From contig JAEZCD010000066.1 of the NCBI GenBank assembly GCA_023430145.1, forward strand, positions 1-23,556: DNA of 23,556 nt, written 5' to 3'. Below, piece after piece: positions 22,775 through 23,556 of this stretch. Numbering within the stretch: position 1 is the first letter of the stretch; every line of letters begins with the position of its first letter. The translations under genes and the position numbers were made by a program. Below the pieces are notes generated by a model. The model did not search any database. It was not told where the DNA came from and saw nothing but the letters and a program-made list of their open reading frames with translations. The stretch is from Pseudomonadota bacterium. GTDB taxonomy: Bacteria; Pseudomonadota; Alphaproteobacteria; Rhizobiales; Methylopilaceae.

Positions 22775-23556
22775 CTACCTGCCTCCGCGGCCCACAGCCC
22801 TCAGCCGCGCTACCCTTCGGGCGGCTTCGAGCGGATCCCGCGAGTAGACGCGAGCAGTGAAGCCTGGATCGCTGTGCGCCGCCTGCTTCGCCAAGTCGGC
22901 GAAGTCGGCGCCGGCATTTCGTCCCTCTGTGATGCCGCCCGATCGCGAGTCCCTGTTCCACACCGTCTTGGGCAGTCCTGCCGCGGTTGCGACGGCTCGC
23001 CATAGCTTGGCGTAGGCCTTGTCCGCATAAGGCAATCCTGAGCGTTCATCGACGATCATCGGGCCGATGCGCCACTCGATCGGCACGCGCTCGATCTCGG
23101 CCCGGGCGAGGGGATAGAGCGACAGGTCGATCTCGACGGCGAAGTCGCGCTTGGTGGTCACGAACCGGAGGACCATGGCCCTGTCGAGGTGGTCCCAACG
23201 AAGCCCGTCCTCCCAAACCCTGCGGTTGCGGGTGAGCCGGCCACCCGGCTCCTCGTCGAGCCCGAGGGGCCGCCACATGCCGATGACGTTCGATTGCCGA
23301 AGCACGCCCTCGAACTGCAGCGCTTGGCCGAGCGCGATCGAAGGCGCTCCCAGTTCGTGCGCCTTGGCAATGATCGCTTTGGTCTGGTCGTAGGTCGGCC
23401 GCTCGGTCCTGGCCCTCGGGCTCTCGAAGCGCATCTTGCCGAGAATCGTATCGAGCCGCTCGCAGCCCTCGATCTCGACGGAAACCCCGTAGCCGACCAC
23501 GATCCGAAGCATCGTCATGAGACCGCGGGCACCCCGTATCCGTGGCCGAGGATTGG
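22775..23556 (-). CDS. Tyrosine-recombinase-like integrase, partial (5' end beyond window)
   Basis: The frame is open to the window edge and continues upstream of ATG 23518 without a stop, so the gene is probably cut at its N-terminus. The visible part (about 260 residues) has a GPRAR-like region ESPRARTERPTYDQTKAIIAKAHELGAPSIALGQALQFEGVLRQ and a C-terminal recombinase core: the arginine of NRDSRSGG, then 23 residues later the histidine of AAHSD, then Y of RVYSR. These align with XerD R247, H270 and Y279, but the H of the H-x-x-R box is an arginine. It resembles the divergent 'integrase' proteins of Hyphomicrobiales, so catalytic activity is uncertain. It may mark the edge of a mobile island. 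Confidence 0.75.
   Translation of the reverse strand, partial: NPRPRIRGARGLMTMLRIVVGYGVSVEIEGCERLDTILGKMRFESPRARTERPTYDQTKAIIAKAHELGAPSIALGQALQFEGVLRQSNVIGMWRPLGLDEEPGGRLTRNRRVWEDGLRWDHLDRAMVLRFVTTKRDFAVEIDLSLYPLARAEIERVPIEWRIGPMIVDERSGLPYADKAYAKLWRAVATAAGLPKTVWNRDSRSGGITEGRNAGADFADLAKQAAHSDPGFTARVYSRDPLEAARRVARLRAVGRGGR

Noticed and set aside
1..23556. CRISPR array or insertion sequence
   Set aside because: No evenly spaced direct repeats and no transposase gene with terminal inverted repeats were seen.

Overview
The window is GC-rich DNA with dense, compact genes. Gene families such as a DUF6429 protein, a pRiA4b ORF-3-like protein, a GcvA-like LysR regulator and hairpin-forming intergenic repeats suggest an alphaproteobacterium, probably of the order Hyphomicrobiales (Rhizobiales). 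That placement is inferred from gene content and style; no phylogenetic marker settles it.

Layout. Bases 1-4520 are housekeeping: purH (minus), a small ABM-domain monooxygenase (plus), a large nested palindromic repeat, gcdH (minus) and dusA (minus). Bases 4695-10093 form a toxin-antitoxin cluster: an intact Phd/VapC pair, a frameshifted VapBC fossil, an intact RelE/HigA-like pair with a clear promoter-operator, a DUF2272 plus TIM-barrel-like putative cell-wall hydrolase, and an intact HipBA pair preceded by three copies of the operator TGCCT-N8-AGGCA. Bases 10194-12663 carry DUF6429 and pRiA4b ORF-3-like genes and a secreted gamma-glutamyltransferase, all minus. Bases 13029-14382 carry leuD, a RidA-like gene overlapping it, and a tRNA-Arg(ACG).

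Bases 14627-22665 hold a catabolic-looking unit. A LysR regulator (minus) faces a plus-strand operon of seven genes: a sugar-type (RbsABC-like) ABC importer with one ATPase, two permeases and one binding protein, then a PuuE-type polysaccharide-deacetylase-fold hydrolase, an aspartate dehydrogenase-like enzyme and an RraA-family aldolase/decarboxylase. Four junctions are ATGA stop-start overlaps, so the set is probably translated as a unit. The three enzymes suggest a logical series: open an amide or cyclic amide, oxidatively deaminate an aspartate-like amino acid, then cleave or decarboxylate the resulting oxaloacetate-like keto acid. I do not recognise this combination as a described pathway, and it is the best candidate for something new here.

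The right edge (22775 to the end) is a tyrosine-recombinase-like gene that runs off the window. With the tRNA-Arg at 14306-14382 on the other side, the LysR-ABC-enzyme block may be a genomic island, but no attachment-site repeat was found within the window.
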